Assembly: GCF_003014675.1 (NCBI RefSeq)
Contig: NZ_PYAU01000001.1
Location: forward strand, 124,001 to 188,000
Origin: Labedella gwakjiensis
GTDB taxonomy: Bacteria > Actinomycetota > Actinomycetes > Actinomycetales > Microbacteriaceae
DNA length: 64,000 nt
Direction of reading: 5' to 3'
The translations under genes were made by a program, and so were the position numbers. Below, in pieces: positions 62,227 through 64,000 of the stretch; positions within the stretch are counted from its first letter, which is position 1; each line of letters begins with the position of its first letter. The notes beneath the pieces are model-generated. The model worked only from the letters and a program-made list of their open reading frames with translations. It was not told the DNA's origin and ran no database searches.

Positions 62227-63129
62227 GTGTCGCACCCCTCCGCTGAGCGCGTGATCGTCCCGCAGAGCTTCCGCGAGCAGCCGCGCTGGTGGCTCGACGA
62301 GGACGGCCGCCGGTGGCTCGATGACATCCCGCGCCTCGCCGACCTCGTCGCCGCCCGATGGGGCCTCACCCTCACCGGCGAGGTCTGGCACGGTTCGAAC
62401 GCGATTGTCATCGCCGCCGAGCGGGGTGGACACCGTTTGGCCCTCCGTCTCTCGCCTCCGGGCGACGACGTCGAGGCGGAGGTCGGAGCGCTCCGCCTCT
62501 GGTCTGGACGCGGGACGGTGGCCCTCGAGGACTGGAACGTCGACCTTCGCGCGCTCCTCCTCGAAAGGCTCGACGGATCCCGCACCCTGGCGGAGGAGTC
62601 CGTCGACAGTGCGGCCGACGTCATCGGAGCCATGACGCGACGGCTCGCCGTCCCCGTCCCCTCGAGCGTGCGCTCGACGTCCTCGATCGCGCACGCCCAT
62701 GCGGTCTCGTTCGAGACGGAGTGGGAACGACTCGGCCGTCCCGCGCCGCGGACGATCCTCGACACGGCAGTGCGTCGAGCCGAGAGGCTCGCCGGGTCGG
62801 GCGGAGCGTTCGCGGTCAACGGAGACCTTCACGACGGGCAGTTCCTCCGGGGAGGGGTCACCGAGTGGACCGTGGTCGACCCACTGCTTCTCCGCGGGGA
62901 CCCGGAGTACGACCTCGCCCGCCTCCTCTGGTCGCGATTCGACGAGTCGACGGACGTCGCGACCATCCGGGCGACAATCGATCGCCTCGTCGACGCCGCC
63001 GGCGTACCGGCTCCACGTGCCCACGATTGGATCGCGGTCCGTTCGATGTCGTACCTGTTGTGGGGGGTCGAGCATGGACTCACGATCGATCCGCCGCGCT
63101 GCCTCCACATCCTCGAGACGGTCGCCTGA
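62227..63129 (+). CDS. Aminoglycoside/hydroxyurea-kinase-type phosphotransferase
   Basis: 300 residues. Start with EQPRWWLDEDGRRWLDDIPRL, ATP-lobe LTGEVWHGSNAIVIAAERGGHRLALRL (in part), catalytic AVNGDLHDGQFLRGG, and VVDPLLLRGDPEYDLARLLW. This is the APH(6)/hydroxyurea-kinase branch; the natural substrate of chromosomal copies is usually unknown. GTG 62227; a GTG at 62251 is an alternative. It lies 22 bases after the kinase gene. Confidence 0.85.
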   Translation: MSHPSAERVIVPQSFREQPRWWLDEDGRRWLDDIPRLADLVAARWGLTLTGEVWHGSNAIVIAAERGGHRLALRLSPPGDDVEAEVGALRLWSGRGTVALEDWNVDLRALLLERLDGSRTLAEESVDSAADVIGAMTRRLAVPVPSSVRSTSSIAHAHAVSFETEWERLGRPAPRTILDTAVRRAERLAGSGGAFAVNGDLHDGQFLRGGVTEWTVVDPLLLRGDPEYDLARLLWSRFDESTDVATIRATIDRLVDAAGVPAPRAHDWIAVRSMSYLLWGVEHGLTIDPPRCLHILETVA

Positions 63130-63259
63130 GAACGTCGTCCACAGGCCGTCCACGATCCGGTTACGCACCGAACGTCGAGCGATACCGGCGACTTTCTGAC
63201 GGCCCGGATTACCGTCGCTCTGGTACGCACACGGCGTGCGGAAGACGAACGGAGTGGAC

Positions 63260-63547
63260 ATGACGAGGTTCCAGGTCGACAGCGAGGCCGCGGCCGGCGT
63301 TGCGGGCAGCATGAGATCGACGGCGGAGCGCGTGCGCACCGAGTGCGCCGCGCTCCACGCTCAGCTGACGGAGCTCCAGGGCTCGTGGACGGGTTCGGCC
63401 TCCGCGGCCTTCCAGGGAGTGGTCGCCGAGTGGCGATCGACGCAGCAGCGCGTCGAGGAGTCACTCGCGAGCATCAACACGGCACTCGACCGATCGGTCC
63501 AGAGCTACGTGGACGTCGAGCAGCAGAACGCAGCGATGTTCCGCTGA
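63260..63547 (+). CDS. WXG100-family (ESAT-6-like) protein
   Basis: 95 residues, the standard size: two helices around SWTGSASAAFQG, which carries the WxG turn. These helical-hairpin proteins are exported by type VII secretion or serve as its partners. ATG 63260 has GGAG at six bases; the frame extends upstream without a site. No type VII machinery is visible in the window. Confidence 0.92.
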   Translation: MTRFQVDSEAAAGVAGSMRSTAERVRTECAALHAQLTELQGSWTGSASAAFQGVVAEWRSTQQRVEESLASINTALDRSVQSYVDVEQQNAAMFR

Positions 63548-63603
63548 CGCTGACGGGGGCCGAGCTCGGCGCTCACTGAGCCTCGACCCCTGGCGCAAGC
63601 GAA

Positions 63604-63639
63604 ACGGCGGGGCGCCTCCCGAAGGAGACGCCCCGCCGT
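63604..63639. terminator. Terminator between WXG100 gene and groEL
   Basis: ACGGCGGGGCGCCTCC (63604-63619), loop CGAA, and a complement with one wobble (63624-63639). Serves groEL and probably the convergent WXG100 gene. Confidence 0.8.
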
Positions 63640-63674
63640 CGCGGTGCTGCTGTACCTCTGTGGTGCTGTGCGGA

Positions 63675-64000
63675 CTAGAAGTCCATGCCACCCGAGGGGT
63701 CGGCCGGCATCGGAGCGGACTTCTCCGGCTTGTCGGCGACGACGGCCTCCGTGGTGAGGAAGAGACCGGCGATCGACGCGGCGTTGACCAGCGCGGAGCG
63801 CGTGACCTTCACCGGGTCGTTGATGCCCGTGGCGAGCATGTCGACGTACTCGCCGGTCGCGGCGTTGAGGCCGTGTCCGACGGGCAGCTCGCGCACCTTG
63901 GCGGCGACGACGCCCGGCTCGAGACCGGCGTTGAGCGCGATCTGCTTGAGCGGAGCCTCGATGGCCACCTTGACGATGTTGGCACCGGTCGCCTCGTCGC
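63675..64000 (-). CDS. groL: Chaperonin GroEL, C-terminal part
   Basis: The last ~108 residues of the 60-kDa chaperonin, open to the window edge: [31 protein letters not shown] (in part), [44 protein letters not shown] (in part), and the short C-terminal tail ending PSGGMDF, i.e. a single GGM rather than a long GGM repeat. Confidence 0.95.
   Translation of the reverse strand, partial: DEATGANIVKVAIEAPLKQIALNAGLEPGVVAAKVRELPVGHGLNAATGEYVDMLATGINDPVKVTRSALVNAASIAGLFLTTEAVVADKPEKSAPMPADPSGGMDF

Overview
The window comes from a high-GC Gram-positive bacterium, most likely an actinobacterium of the Microbacteriaceae or a close relative. This is inferred from GC-rich third codon positions, frequent GTG/TTG starts, an iron-type DtxR regulator, HtaA-family haem-uptake proteins, a DUF3027 protein, an XPB-type helicase with its helicase-associated partner, and a WXG100 protein. 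I could not run a search, so the genus is left open.

Layout. 1-7.6 kb holds housekeeping and accessory genes: a flavin-dependent monooxygenase, a GT4 mannosyltransferase, a YpeA-type acetyltransferase, and a drug exporter with its MarR regulator behind a palindromic operator. 7.7-17.6 kb is an iron-controlled haem locus. hmuO faces an overlapping operon hmuT-hmuU-hmuV plus two surface proteins, and a second HtaA protein lies in a convergent unit with a DUF916 gene and an NmrA-type reductase. Four DtxR-like iron boxes sit in the two promoter regions, and the probable regulator, a canonical iron-type DtxR, is encoded at 51 kb. 18.7-31.6 kb is a myo-inositol utilisation region: an ABC sugar importer, dehydrogenases, isomerases, iolC, an aldolase-like gene, iolB, iolD, iolE, iolG, and a divergent GntR-type iolR. 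31.6-36.3 kb holds a GH13 trehalose-synthase-like enzyme, small proteins and arfB.

36.3-44.5 kb looks like a genomic island. Its base composition is visibly lower in GC and it ends at a tRNA-Arg(CCU). It carries a compact three-gene operon (58-aa protein, Rad50-like ATPase with a CPLC hook motif, SF1 helicase) resembling an antiphage or DNA-processing system that I cannot match to a named one. It also carries a 5'-truncated HNH gene, a decayed IS3-family element with recognisable inverted repeats, and an orphan membrane protein.

44.6-64 kb returns to core genes. These are a wall-anchored metallophosphoesterase with an LAxTG sorting signal, an HNH endonuclease, two related cell-wall peptidases (NlpC/P60 and M23, the latter with an MtrA-like box), dtxR, serC, and a DUF3027/cold-shock pair. 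They are followed by an XPB helicase pair, a RibD-like reductase with folP, a response regulator and sensor kinase, an aminoglycoside-kinase-like protein, a WXG100 protein and the 3' end of groEL. Many convergent gene pairs are separated by strong hairpins.
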